Positions 50,679-62,040 of a stretch of 64,000 nt of DNA are shown here, one piece after another (within the stretch, counting starts at the first letter, position 1; each line of letters starts with the position of its first letter). Where the stretch lies: contig NC_056546.1 of NCBI RefSeq assembly GCF_910596095.1, forward strand, positions 23,774,425 through 23,838,424. The letters run 5' to 3'. The notes below the pieces were generated by a model. The model had not been told where the DNA came from, searched no databases, and saw nothing but the letters and a program-made list of their open reading frames with translations. The translations under genes and the position numbers were made by a program. This stretch comes from Thunnus maccoyii (lineage: Eukaryota; Chordata; Actinopteri; Scombriformes; Scombridae).

Positions 50679-51341
50679 ATGTCTCCTAAAGTGCTTTGCG
50701 CCCCCGGTGACCTGCGCACATCCAGAAACTCGCTCAGCAGGTTTTCTCCAAATGACCCAGTGACTGAAGCTGGTGACACTTCAGAGGTCTGCAGTGAAGT
50801 TTTACATATAAAAACACAGACTTTTAGCGAAGGGGAAGCAGCCTCAATGCAAAACCCAAAGCACAAACCCAGATGTGGGCAGTCTGGACTGAGAGGCAGG
50901 CGCAGAATGAAGGCGAACGACAGGGAGCGCCACCGCATGCACAACCTAAACTCCGCTCTCAACGCGCTGAGGAGCATCCTGCCGGCGCTGCCAGAGGACG
51001 CGAAGCTGACCAAGATCGAAACTCTGCGCTTTGCTCACAATTACATCTGGGCGCTGACCGAGACTCTGCGCATGGGCGACCAACTCGGACACGCGCCGGA
51101 TTACCTGCAGACATCAAACCTGAGCAGTCCAACGAGTGTCGCATCTGCAGAGTGGGACTCAGCATCACCTGTCGAGTCTTGTTGTAGGACCTCAGCTGAC
51201 TTTAATCCAAGAAACTCTTACACATCTGCTCGTGAAATGAACTGTAAGATGTTTACAAGAGATGAATCGAGTGTTTTCCCTGTTACCTTTTATTTCAAGT
51301 CATTCTGTGGTGAAAATGATGTCAGAAATACTTGGCAATAG
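50679..51341 (+). CDS. neurog3: Neurogenin-3, basic helix-loop-helix transcription factor
   Basis: Nuclear proneural factor that binds E-boxes as a heterodimer with E proteins; in vertebrates it specifies endocrine and some neural progenitors. One coding exon, 220 residues. The bHLH spans about residues 74-131: [14 protein letters not shown] (basic), [15 protein letters not shown] (helix 1), [21 protein letters not shown] (split loop and helix 2). The stretch MKANDRER...MHNLNSAL and [23 protein letters not shown] is diagnostic of the neurogenin subfamily. The rest of the protein is weakly conserved, as expected. Residue 85 is His in the ERxRM motif, where neurogenins and NeuroDs typically have Asn. 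Neurog3 rather than neurog1 or neurog2 is favoured by chromosomal context (SGPL1/PCBD1 block) and by the 5' UTR intron. The start is the first ATG after the acceptor. Confidence 0.93.
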   Translation: MSPKVLCAPGDLRTSRNSLSRFSPNDPVTEAGDTSEVCSEVLHIKTQTFSEGEAASMQNPKHKPRCGQSGLRGRRRMKANDRERHRMHNLNSALNALRSILPALPEDAKLTKIETLRFAHNYIWALTETLRMGDQLGHAPDYLQTSNLSSPTSVASAEWDSASPVESCCRTSADFNPRNSYTSAREMNCKMFTRDESSVFPVTFYFKSFCGENDVRNTWQ

Positions 51342-51796
51342 ACTATTAACTTTTTGTGATGTCAATTTTTTTATGTTGAACTCTTAACAGGTAAAAAAAT
51401 AATACTTAAAAGGGTCACACAAAGCTGCTGCTCTGCTCTTTATGGGTTGAGAACTCACCAACATGCAGCATGCTTCAGCCCATACAGAGCAGTGCAGCAT
51501 TTTCTACATTCAGTGTGAATTTATTATCTAACAGCACTTAATCTGCATTCACGAGTTACAAAACAGACTTTGTTCAAAAGTATTGTTAAACAAATGAGCC
51601 ACTGCTATTATTTGAGGTAATTTCTTGGTGCTGGAAAGTGATTTCATAACCATGTTGCACTCACAACAATTTTAAGAAACTTTGAAGGACAATCAATCTA
51701 GGAAGACAAGAGGTAATTGGTTTAAGCTAAAATATTTATTTGACAATGATATTCAATTGTGTTTTTGAGCCATTTTACTGCATAAAAGTAGTTCTA

Positions 51797-51802
51797 TTTA
51801 TT
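51797..51802 (-). terminator. pdlim1: Candidate pdlim1 poly(A) signal
   Basis: Minus-strand AATAAA 377 bases past the pdlim1 stop. A second minus-strand AATAAA lies at 51735-51740. Confidence 0.5.
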
Positions 51803-51803
51803 T

Positions 51804-51809
51804 AATAAA
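51804..51809 (+). terminator. neurog3: Candidate neurog3 poly(A) signal
   Basis: Plus-strand AATAAA 463 bases past the neurog3 stop, one base from the opposing pdlim1 signal. Confidence 0.5.
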
Positions 51810-52178
51810 AAATGTAGAAAACATATCGAGTCTCTTGTGGTGAAAAGTAGTCTGAATTTCCATTGTTTCCATGATTCAAAAGTACAAAGACAAACATTAC
51901 TAACACACAGTGGTTGCTTTCATTCAAATAGAAAAATTTTTTTAGGGAGAGAAAAACTGAATTTTCCTTTTGCAGATGCCAAAGTTAATGTGCAAATCAA
52001 CATTTTCAAACATGTAGTTCTTTACTGTCCTGCCTGCCAGTGACTGTACTGAAGCGTATTGCGAGAGAAGACCATTTCATAGTCGTAGGAGTAGCAAGAG
52101 CTAAATGTTGTAACGTCTCAGGTTATGTAATGGTGTCCTATAGTGTCGCGCAGTCCGAGGCGGAGCTCAGCGAGGGCT

Positions 52179-55100
52179 CTACTTGGGGAAGACTGTGACC
52201 ACGTCGTAGCCCTCAGGCGGAGTCACTCGTTCGCGTGCGTGCTTCTCACAGTAAATCTGGTCCTCCACAAAGAAATGTCCCTTCTGTTTTAGGTTGATGT
52301 TGCAGTCTGTGCAGGTGTAGCACTCGGGGTGACGGAACTTGTCCCGCAGCTTCACCACCATCCCCCTGAAGTATAGAAATAAACATCACGTTAAACCTGA
52401 TGAACACAATTTAGCGTTTTATCCAGATTCTAATTCAAGAATCTGGATGTAAATGATTTGATATGCGCACCATAAACTGTTAATGGCTACTACATGACCA
52501 AAAGTATGTGGACACCTGAACATTACACCATGTGTGACTGTTGGACGTTTCATTCCAAAACCACAAGCACTCATCTGCTGCTCTAACAGCCTCAACTCTT
52601 CTGGTTTCAGTGAAGTTTCAGTAAAGTTTTCAGTTTAAAAATGTAACACCTGCACACTTACTTCAAGCCACAAAATTTAATCAGGACGTTTTGATCCTAC
52701 TTGGATCTTCATCAGGTCAAAATGCAATCATTTTTTCCCCATTGATGCTGTTTTCTAATAGCCTTGATTATGCATATAATTGCTCTCCTTCAGTCAGGTT
52801 CTTCCCACCAAAATTCAAAAACCCAAAGTATTTGTATTACCCAAACTGTTGCCAAAAAGTTGGAAACACACTTGTCTAAAATATTATTGTACAGATATCC
52901 TTTCACAGGAACTACAGAGCTCACACCATTACGCAAATATGTGAACAGTGTTTCCACATACATTTGGCAACACATAGTATGTCATGTACCATTCTAACTC
53001 TCTCACACACACACAGTAAACTATGTCAGATAATAGTGTGTAGTCTGTACATAAAATTAGTCATAACGTTTACTAGGAGTGAACTGTACTTTTCTTACTA
53101 ATGTATATATTTTATTCAATCCATAAACGGTTCAACATGTAGAAATATGGTGGGTTCATTTTCATTAGTTTCAAAATGGCAGTTTTTACAAATAAATGAT
53201 TTAACAAAACAAATCATTGGATTGACATTGTAGAAACTAAAAGAAGACGAAATGGTTCATATTTTGTGCATATTATTCTCCATTTTAAACCTCTTAACAA
53301 CAATAAAACTGTCAATAATCCTGTGATCAAACAGCATCTGGGTGCATAAAGATATTAACTATCAGAAGTCTTAATTATACACTCTGTTGGAAACATCTGT
53401 CTCAAGTAACAGCATAGATTTTTAGGAATATTGAATCCAAAACAGGACAGCCCAATCCAATTCAATAAAGAGTGTAGACAGAATGTTAATGGGGGAATCA
53501 ACTAATTAAAGCACATTTCAAGGAAACAGCAGCTCAAGGTGTTCAAGTAAACAGCCATGGACTGTTTTACTGATTTTAACTCCGATTAACCACAAGGTGG
53601 TGACAAAGTCTTGTGTCTTCAAAGAGACACAGCTGTCCAGGGTCTTTTGTCACAGTGTGAAAGTTATCTTAGATTAACAACACTGATATATAAACTGCAA
53701 ATATTACTGAATTTCCTGAGAAGAGGTGTGAACAAACATCCGCATTGATAATGTTTGGATTCAAGTGAAGCCGTAAATGACTCAGACACACTTTCTATGT
53801 TCAGTGCAAATGAAACACACTATCTGTAAAACGGTAGTGGAGGATCATAAAATACTTACACAATCCCGGATCCACATTTGTCACAGATGGATAGTTTCTC
53901 TGTATTTCCCACTGATGAGCCGATCTTTGTTGTCGGCGCTTTGACACTCCTGAACCCTGACGGTTTATCAGCATCACCTACAAAAATCACACGCACATTG
54001 AAATAGATTTTGAAAATGGAGTAGAGATAGAATAGAAATTTCAAAACAACCTGTGGCCTTTGATCACTATTACTTAGAAAAATGATCTGGAACAAAACCA
54101 AAAAGGAAATGAGTCATCTTTTAAAAAGTGAAAGATAAAAGCTGAACACTAAAAGAAGAATCCCTCAGTACTCTTGGAGGGAGCGGTGAGTGGTAACTAC
54201 AATGCGTACCTGTCTCAAGAATCTCCTGAAGCACCTTGAATGAGGCAGACTGTCGGGGAGGCTCATCAGACTCCTGGTTCTCCTGCAGCATTTTGTAAAC
54301 CTCTGAATCCGCTACGACCGGCCGCATGCCTGGCACTGCTGGATCTGATGGAGCTCTATGAAGCAAGTGTGAACATTTCAATATATCTGTGAGAATCACA
54401 GCACACATGTCGAATCATTCATTAGAGGCAAACAGCAAACACCTTTTCAATATCTTGTCATTAACCTGGATGTTTATATATAATGAGATACAAAGTCCAA
54501 GAAATCACAAAAGGTTTGCTTTGTCTCTTGCTTATTTTAACATTTTGACTCAGCACTAAGAACAAAGAATTACATTTCTTTTTAGTATCTACCAGATCTG
54601 AGACATGAGACTACATATTGTTCGACTTAATATTCTGATGTGTTAGAACTTCGTCTTTTATTGGTCTTAAAAGCTGCATGAAGAGGAAAAAAAAAAATCC
54701 TGAACTTAATTGACTAAAGCTGAGTGAACACTGAATAACTGCTTGGCCATCATTCCCACATTACTAATGATTTTTATAAATATCAACAAGCCTTTTGAGA
54801 GCTCAGTTTTTCCATCATGAAGCAACTTATTGATGTAATGGAGGAGTGTTTCCCATTAGTAAAACTGATCCTTGATGCTTTCAACTGAAGAATAAGCACA
54901 GTAACAAAAAGTAGCTACAATGATGAAATATAGAATATTGGGTAATAGTAAGTTAATAAGTTGGGGGGTTATTTAAGGTTGAATCAAATGGACTGTAAAA
55001 TGTCAGTAACAAGTGTGCTGTGTTAAGCTGAAGCATGTAAACAACCTGGAGGCCAGTGAACATGTGAAGGATGATGGAAGCAGATCCATACAGTGTGAAT

Positions 55101-58100
55101 GATGCTCCATGTTAAGATAAAATGTTACACTTGTTGAAAGACCAACACCCACACTCTACAGTTGATTAATAAAAATGGATGTAAATTTGTTTGACTTTTT
55201 TTATGATGGATATGAATAATTATGCTATTGTCAAATTCGGTCATACAGAGACATAAAAGTATAGAAACAGAAACATTAGATGTGTGTAACTGCATCATAG
55301 CAACTAGAATCAAAATCTAATCATATCTGCAGGCCTCCTCTGCTGCTTAGAGGCCAACATGAGCCGCAGTGTCTCTGGTTGGAGTCAGTCTGGGGAACTT
55401 TGTGGCTTCTATCTCTCCCTCGTTTCCTGTCCTCTGTCCACTATCTGATAATGGCATAAATTCTAAAATGATTTTAAAAAAACAAACAAAAACGAATGAA
55501 ATCCCGAGGTACATAAAGATTTCCATTCTTGTAATTGACTCGCCTGACTGCAAAGTCATTTTGGTCTACAGAGACTTCATGATGCCCCTAAATTAAGCAA
55601 AAGCTTGTCAGACCACAGTGACCATAAAACAATGTTTGGGCCGGCTTTGCAAGGAAACATACCACTTAACATTCTACATATATGAAAACACCAATTGCAG
55701 CCAAAATATTGTCAATTTTTTTGATATTTCAGTGGGAACTCCAACATACTGAGGTGCTTTATTTCATCGATAATCGCCCAGGACGAGCAGTTCTATCACA
55801 GCCGACCGAGTAGACGGATCTACGTTCTACACAGTCGATTCAGTTCACTTCAGTGTTTTTACATTTAGAAACATAAACACCGTTTATGGCCTTTTTTGGT
55901 AATGGTCTTAAATAGCGCTGCATTTGTTTTGGGGGTCTGTCTGTTTTGACTTAATCTTAACCCTCTTGGGACCTAGTCTTGACTCGAATTGGACAAAAGT
56001 GGAGTCATGTCAGGCTTTTCTTACTTGTTGTTGGGCTCGTTGGGTGTAGTGATGGTTTTCACTTCATCCACAGCAGAGTTGAAGGTCTTGATGTTCTCTG
56101 AAGAATAGAGACCGGCGGGGTTGTTGTACTGGTTGGTCACAACTTTGGAGCCAAAGCTGCTGAACGGCAGAGCGCTCCTGTTGTGGGCGGAGCCAATGTG
56201 TTTCACCTCCTGCACAATGCATGCAAAATGTTAATGTTAAAGCTTTTAATGTGGAACAAGCAGAAGGTGGTGCAGTGCAGGTATCCCATATTTGTGAAAT
56301 AAAAAACTTCATTAATGCCTGAAACATGCAGAACTCTTTTTGCAAACTTGATGCAATGGTGGCCACAACTTTTGACGTCTTCGGATGAACTTTCATTTGG
56401 ACTTTTTTTATGTGCTTGCACATAAAAAAAACCCTTATGAATATTACTAAATCTTTGAAAACACCCATCCTCTCGTGTTTTTAACAATGCAGACTTTGTT
56501 CAACTGAAAACATCAAAAACAGCCTTGTTTGCTTCTTCAGCTGCTGCTTTTAGTTTGATACGGTCACACATAATTTAACAGGATAATGTATGACTGGTTT
56601 CTGCCTTAATTATAGCTAACTGTCTTTAAAAGACAAACACGTCATGACATTGGCATGCCATCAAAGTGGGCACATAAATACCACTAAATCTAGCTCATGC
56701 TTCGCAGTGGGAACACGGAAATGCCTCCAAATATAGCTCATGCTTCAAGCATCTGACATTTAAATTGCAGAATTACCCAGAGACTCTTAAGAGCAAGCGA
56801 ACTCACACAAAAAAATATGGACTATTGTTACAATAACCTAAATTTGAACACATAACACAGTGAGGAGGCAACAAAGTGACAAACTGCAGACAAGCGTTTG
56901 AAACACATTAGTGTGTGTGAGAGAAAAATGCACAACATCTGTGACCTGTGAAGCACACATCACACTGTTTCCTACATGTATTCACACTTTGGCCTCAACT
57001 TTCCACTCAGTGGGCAGGAACTGAGGGTTGCGTCACAGCTTGGCTGATAAACTACTGTCTCCTAGGAAACCTCCTGTTGGGAAGTAAACAATGACTTCAT
57101 CGTTGACTGTATGAAAGAAAAAAACCCCACAAGCCTCTGCGGCATGATGGGAAAGAATGTACAGACTTCCAGAGACTGTATGGCTACCTGTGAATGAGAT
57201 TTCCTGATTTTTACTCTTAATGACAGAGGTGGAGGAGTAAATCTAAAAGCTCAACATCCAGCTTTGATGTTGAGTCTGCAGACACGCACCCGTGGCTCTG
57301 ATGCAAGATTCATCTTGTACGGATGCGTCTTCCCTTCCTCGGATGAAAGCGGCGACCACATTTTATTTTCTGACCTGAAAAACAGGAGAAAGGATAAGAG
57401 GACTCTATAAATACTCCTGAAAGATGCGATAATCACATAGTGGCTTTAAATACAACGTGCCTGAAGTGTTCTTCTTCCTGTTTCTGGGTGTGTTTTCCTG
57501 TGTAGCATTACTTGAACATGATAATATGTCTGTGTCTTTGAATGCAATGGAACCCTTGCAGGTATGTTTTTTTGGCTCGGGTTCCTTGATACCCCACCCT
57601 ACACTCAACATGTTCCCTCTTAACTTGAACATATTTGCTGCAGCCTTCCTGTTAAGTGCATTTCAACATCCCTGATACTTCATACCATCGGCTACTAGTT
57701 ATTATGTAGTGCAACGACACGACAGAGAATTACAACACAGCTTAGCAAACATGCACTTCTCCAACTGAAGAGTTCAGTAAAACAAAAGGCCTTTAAAAAG
57801 CATGAATAACCATCACGGCACTCCCCGAACACCTGGATCGAGGCTGAGCTGTCTCGTATTACTCAGTGTTTTTCAGGCCTGCGGGTATGCAGATCAGGCG
57901 GGCACTTGTTGCTACATCCTACCTGTCTATGGAGAGCACCATCTCCTCTATGCACCCCTTGATCTTGTTCTGCGCCTCCAAGTGAGTCATCTTCTCTGTC
58001 GGCTCTCCATCGATAGCCAAGATCGTATCTCCGATACAAAGGTTGGCCTGGGCTGCTTTACTCCCGGGGCTGACCTACAACACAGGAGACATGAATAATG

Positions 58101-59389
58101 AAAGTCAGCGACTTTTGAGAGTGTGTGATCTTGAAATATCAACATCAAATATTATATACAGGCATCAAATATTTTGTCCTGAGGGATTCTTTGAGAAATA
58201 AAACCACACAAGCATCAAGTAACTTTGAAAGATATATGTGAAACACAAACTTATCATCCCTTTTCCATCCAAAGCTTCTCATCATCCTAATCTACTCTGT
58301 TGCTCTTCCTGAGGTTTCTTTCATTTTTCCCCCATTTAAATTTTTCTTTAGGGAGTTTTTCCTTAATCAAATGAAGGGTATTAGGACAAAGGATGTTGTA
58401 TTGTTGTACAGATTGTAAGGCCTCCTGAGGCAAATTTGTGATATTGGGCTATACAAATAAAATTGACTTGATTTAATCAGAGCCTACTGCTGTTACTGTT
58501 TTTAACTCTGACCTTCAAGGCCCTTTACACACATTTCATTGTTTACAGGTAGCACAGAGAGGTGTGTTCAGCCAGCAGCTCTGGCTGCCTCTGGGGCAGA
58601 TACTGTGGGAGATAAAGGCTTGAAGCAGAGAGACACTCTGGCACAATCCAGGAATTCCTAATCACTTTTCCATGGGTGGAGTGGACCAACTGAACACTGC
58701 AACAACATTTACAACAGGAACAGCAGCCTTCACTCAGGCAAAGTACATAGTGAAGAGTCATATTCAGGTCTGTTAGTGTCACACTGTAAAACAATGTGTA
58801 ATGCCTCATAAACTGCCTTGTATTGGTGTGAACAAGTTCACAGGAGGAGTTTAGCTGCTTCTGTCTATGTTTGCTTTTCGTTTAAAGTCAGGACTGAAGA
58901 GAGATAAGATATGAGCCTTCAAGATTACAATAAGTCAGCTGTGTAGACATAATGAAGCTAAATGTCGACTTTTTTCCTCTCAAGTTATATGCTGAAGACT
59001 GAAAAATCATTATCCAACACCAAAGAAGACATCTCAGACTGGAGTTAGTTATCTGTCTAATCAAATGGAGGTCTATAGACCAGTTTGTATCCATGTAAGT
59101 ATTAAACTCAGAGCACCAAATCATTACCGTCTATCTGAAAGAAGAAACGACACACCGTCACTATAAAGAACCAAAACTAACTCGGTTTCTATTGGTCTGC
59201 TCTTAGTGTCGTTTAGTGAAGTCGAGAAGAAACAATGAGAGGTGAAAGTTTTGTCTGGACAAGCCCGAACTACAGCAGCTCACTGTGAAAACTTACCCGG
59301 GAAATAGTCAGCGGCTGCTCGAAGTCCTTTCCTCCAACCAGTCTGAATCCCCAGGGTCCAGGACCCTGAATGGCTACCCGAAGAGGCAT
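52179..59389 (-). CDS. pdlim1: PDZ and LIM domain protein 1 (CLP36/elfin), complete, 7 exons
   Basis: Cytoskeletal adaptor that links alpha-actinin and actin stress fibres or Z-discs to kinases through its LIM domain. Coding exons in gene order: 59297-59389, 57923-58074, 57290-57374, 56025-56209, 54210-54355, 53860-53977, 52179-52365. All are GT-AG with consistent phases, total 966 bases, 321 residues (human 329). PDZ domain about residues 3-84 with the binding loop GPWGF; ZM/ALP-like motif around [29 protein letters not shown] linker; LIM domain from CDKCGSGIV (Cys 252 and 255) through [10 protein letters not shown] to YCEKHARE, keeping the eight zinc ligands. The C-terminus [10 protein letters not shown] is typical of PDLIM1. 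The ATG has a CACC context. Tail-to-tail with neurog3; its two largest introns hold transposon debris. Confidence 0.96.
52366..53859 (-). other. pdlim1 last intron
   Basis: About 1.5 kb. Its first part holds Tc1-like MITE fragments (52485-52620 and 52800-52930). The remainder is AT-rich with nothing recognised. Confidence 0.6.
52485..52930 (+). mobile_element. Fragments of Tc1-related MITEs
   Basis: At 52490 the sequence TACATGACCAAAAGTATGTG then GACACCTGAACATT is the familiar end of a high-copy teleost Tc1-like MITE, continuing to CTAACAGCCTCAACTCTTCT at 52583-52602. A second stretch at 52840-52875 (CCCAAACTGTTGCCAAAAAG then TTGGAAACACA) is from the other common version of this family. Between them lies unrelated sequence, so these are two damaged copies or a rearranged one. 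Confidence 0.65.
54356..56024 (-). other. pdlim1 intron 4, nothing identified
   Basis: About 1.7 kb, no recognisable exon or transposon end. Confidence 0.5.
56210..57289 (-). other. pdlim1 intron 3, nothing identified
   Basis: About 1.1 kb intron. The longest open frame (56064-56468) overlaps the exon in another frame and has no recognisable domain. Confidence 0.5.
57375..57922 (-). other. pdlim1 intron 2, nothing identified
   Basis: About 0.55 kb intron without a recognisable element. Confidence 0.5.
58250..58475 (+). repeat. Retroposon 3'-tail sequence
   Basis: Contains TTTAGGGAGTTTTTCCTTAA and ends TGATATTGGGCTATACAAAT AAAATTGACTTG. This is a typical fish L2-like LINE or SINE 3' tail, related to the one at 10470-10590. 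In pdlim1 intron 1. Confidence 0.7.
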
Positions 59390-59715
59390 GGTGTTACTGT
59401 TGGTGTTCACAGAGCCGACTGTTAGTACTATGCTTTAAGATCTCTGGCCACCAGCTCACTTCCTACTGCACATATGACATGTGCAATGATCGATAGTCAG
59501 TAGTTTCAGCGAAGCTACAGCTATGCAGCGTTAGAGGAAGAGGAGGACCCAGCTTACAGCTGGACGAATGAGGCTTGAGCCGACAGAGATCGCTTATTAG
59601 GAAGATGCATCACTCCTTAGTGTGTGTGCAAGAGGCAACAACCTCGGCTTGAAATTGAAGCCATTTATTCAGAGTCATTATAAACTCAGTCAGGAAGTTA
59701 GGAGATTATTTCTCC
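59390..59715 (-). promoter_or_regulatory. pdlim1 promoter/5' UTR region
   Basis: Immediately upstream of the pdlim1 ATG. No TATA box evident and no other gene seen. Boundaries are arbitrary. Confidence 0.35.
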
Positions 59716-59718
59716 GTT

Positions 59719-60830
59719 AAAGGTGCAATGTACGACATTTAACCCTGTTGCTGCCCGATCTGAGTAGCGCATGCGCGAGTGGGTCCACCATTTTGGACAA
59801 CTATGTATGGCAACACCACTTGAACATACATAGAACTGCAGTAAAACCGGTATCAATAATATTAATGGCAATTTATTATGTTTAGTTATGAATATGATTA
59901 TATTTGCTAAATATTATTTCGGATGGTGGTGCATGGTTGCCTGTCGTAGCATAGCAAATTTTTTTTCAATTCAGTTCAATTTGGCGACAAGCCCCACTAG
60001 ACGTCACACTATAGCACCAGCATCTCTGAAGTTGGGAAAAAAGAAAGCGGTCCCTGAACCGACAGCTTACGAAACTCAAACTGTCAAACTAGGCAGGGCT
60101 GATCAAATATGGATCAAGATTCTGTTACTGCATTGCCTATTTCTCACCTCAAATGTTTTCCTAAACATATTTTAGTGTACTGCTTAGCTGTAATATGAAA
60201 ACATTTGTGACCTAGCCGCCATGTTGAAAACACGCGAGGACACAGAGGGACTCACATGCACCAATGTGCATGGACCATCTATCAAAACAAAGTACAGAGA
60301 GGCTCAGATTATAATACAAAGGGAGTGTGACTTCACTCTCTGCTCAGGACACCATTACTCAACTATGTCCTTGCATAGAAAATAGTTGTTTGCTGACATC
60401 TAGTGGGGCTGAATGTCGTATATTGCACAAGATATTAAGATGAATAGTTGCTTTGATGTCTGCCGTGTGGGTGTTGATTGACAGCTGTGATTGACAGCTT
60501 TGGGACTCGCATTGTGTCAGACTACTGTCGCCATATTTCGCTAAGTTTAATGTCACTTGATAACGATACCTGCCATATTAGTTAGTTAATGTTAGTACAA
60601 GTCTGCACCACTTAGTGTTTCTGGTAAGCTAGCATTAGCTTCAGTCTGAGGTAGTGGGGTGTATTTCCAGAGCATGGAAGGAAACACCCTGAACTCCTTA
60701 TCTGGAAGGTCCTGGCTCCAAACGGAAAATATGGTGCCAATCAGCAACTCTGGGCTTCTGAAACTGGCTCCAATGCAAACCAATGGGTGACGTCACACCT
60801 TCCTATGTCCATATGTCCACTTTAACATGA
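59719..60830. repeat. Inverted-repeat-bearing repetitive block
   Basis: The left side (59722-59739) reads GTGCAATGTACGACATTT; at 60412-60428 the reverse complement reads GTGCAATATACGACATT. Each side also carries GCCCCACTAGA(C/T)GTCA (59993 plus; about 60408 minus). The whole looks like dispersed fish repeats in opposed orientation. No coding capacity recognised. Confidence 0.6.
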
Positions 60831-61388
60831 TTTTTCATATATCAGCCATAGATAACTATATTATTACAAGTCTTATATAATTCCTGATACATATGACCTC
60901 TTATCATCTAATAATATTAAGTGCCCCTACGTGAAGAGAGGCCACTTCACCTCATTCTGAGCCAGGTTGTTAAGGTCATACTGCAAGCAACGTACTGCAA
61001 ATGGACAACGCCTGATGCCAGTGGTGCTGAAATGAAGTCTAATAAACAAATCATGTGAATGACACAGATGAATAATTTAATCAACTTCATTTACAGAAAA
61101 CAAGTAGGCTATCCCAATAATTTAAAAAGTTTTAATTCGACTATTTAGACAAAACAGATCTGTGTCTCATGAACAGAAATACGTCGGTGGCAGTCGAACA
61201 GAACTGCAACTGTTTCATTACAAAGAAGGTGTTAGCAAATGAAGGTAAGGCAAATGCATTCATCTCCGTCCTTTCATCTTTGAAACTCCTGTTTTCACCA
61301 TCCACCTTCCTTTTGTGTGGTTTTGAGAAGGACATTGTGCATTTGATCAATTGCAGCCAGCTTGCTTGGCGTTGTTGGTCTCCTATAT

Positions 61389-61686
61389 CAGTGGTTCTCC
61401 AACTTTTTCATGTCAAGGACCCGTAGACTGACCCAAATTAGACCATGGACCATCATTTGATAGGAATTTGTCCCAGGGCCCCCTATCTGATAAGATGTTT
61501 GCTTTTAGATGTTTTATTACAGGAAGTGTATGAAACCCATGACCAAAAATAGTCAAACATTCAGTCATTGTGTTACTTCTGGATGGAATTATAGTGAAAA
61601 TAAATTATTCCCTTTTTTGCTCGGGACCCCCTGGAACCTACTCAAGAACTCCTGGGGATCCCCAAACCCCACTTTGAGAACCACTG
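61389..61686. mobile_element. hAT-like MITE
   Basis: Begins CAGTGGTTCTCCAACTTTTT and ends ACTTTGAGAACCACTG, so the termini are inverted copies (CAGTGGTTCTC). These are standard hAT-superfamily ends. At 298 bases it has no transposase. The flanking 8-mers TCCTATAT and GCCTACAA match imperfectly, consistent with an old 8-base target duplication. Confidence 0.8.
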
Positions 61687-61967
61687 GCCTACAAGACGCC
61701 TGATGACTCGATTAAAACAGATTTGAGCATGTCGTAACTTCACATACACTGCTGGGCTATGTCTATTATCTAGTTTACAACATTGGCTATGACTTGGTCT
61801 GGAACCATGGCAAGAGTAGGCTCATTTAAACAGTGAACAAACCGTTTTATTAATCATTTTTATTCCAAGATTAAATGAATTAAAATGATAGTCAAACAAA
61901 CACAACATATTAAACGTACAAACAACAACAGGCCTACATCTTCACTGCACTTATAAAACTATGTTGG

Positions 61968-62030
61968 CCCCTCTTGAGCAATGCTGAAAAAAATCTGGCC
62001 CTTGGTTGACACTAATTGCTGACCCCTGCC
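61968..62030. repeat. Possible second hAT-like element end
   Basis: GGCCCCTCTTGAGCAATGCT...CTGGCCCTTGG...AATTGCTGACCCCTGCC resembles the 3' end of hAT elements that finish in GACCCCTG. A matching left end was not found. Confidence 0.35.
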
Positions 62031-62040
62031 TTAGGGCCTA

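Larger units (their letters stand above)
51342..52178. other. neurog3 and pdlim1 3' UTRs, tail-to-tail
   Basis: Only 837 bases separate the two stop codons. The segment is AT-rich and holds opposing poly(A) signals at 51797-51809. No other gene seen. Confidence 0.65.

Noticed and set aside
50672-51013. Minus-strand open frame of 113 codons opposite neurog3
   Set aside because: It is the antisense shadow of the neurog3 coding exon and has no recognisable domain.
56064-56468. 134-codon minus-strand open frame, the longest after neurog3
   Set aside because: Its right part overlaps the real pdlim1 exon 56025-56209 in another frame; the rest is intron with no domain.
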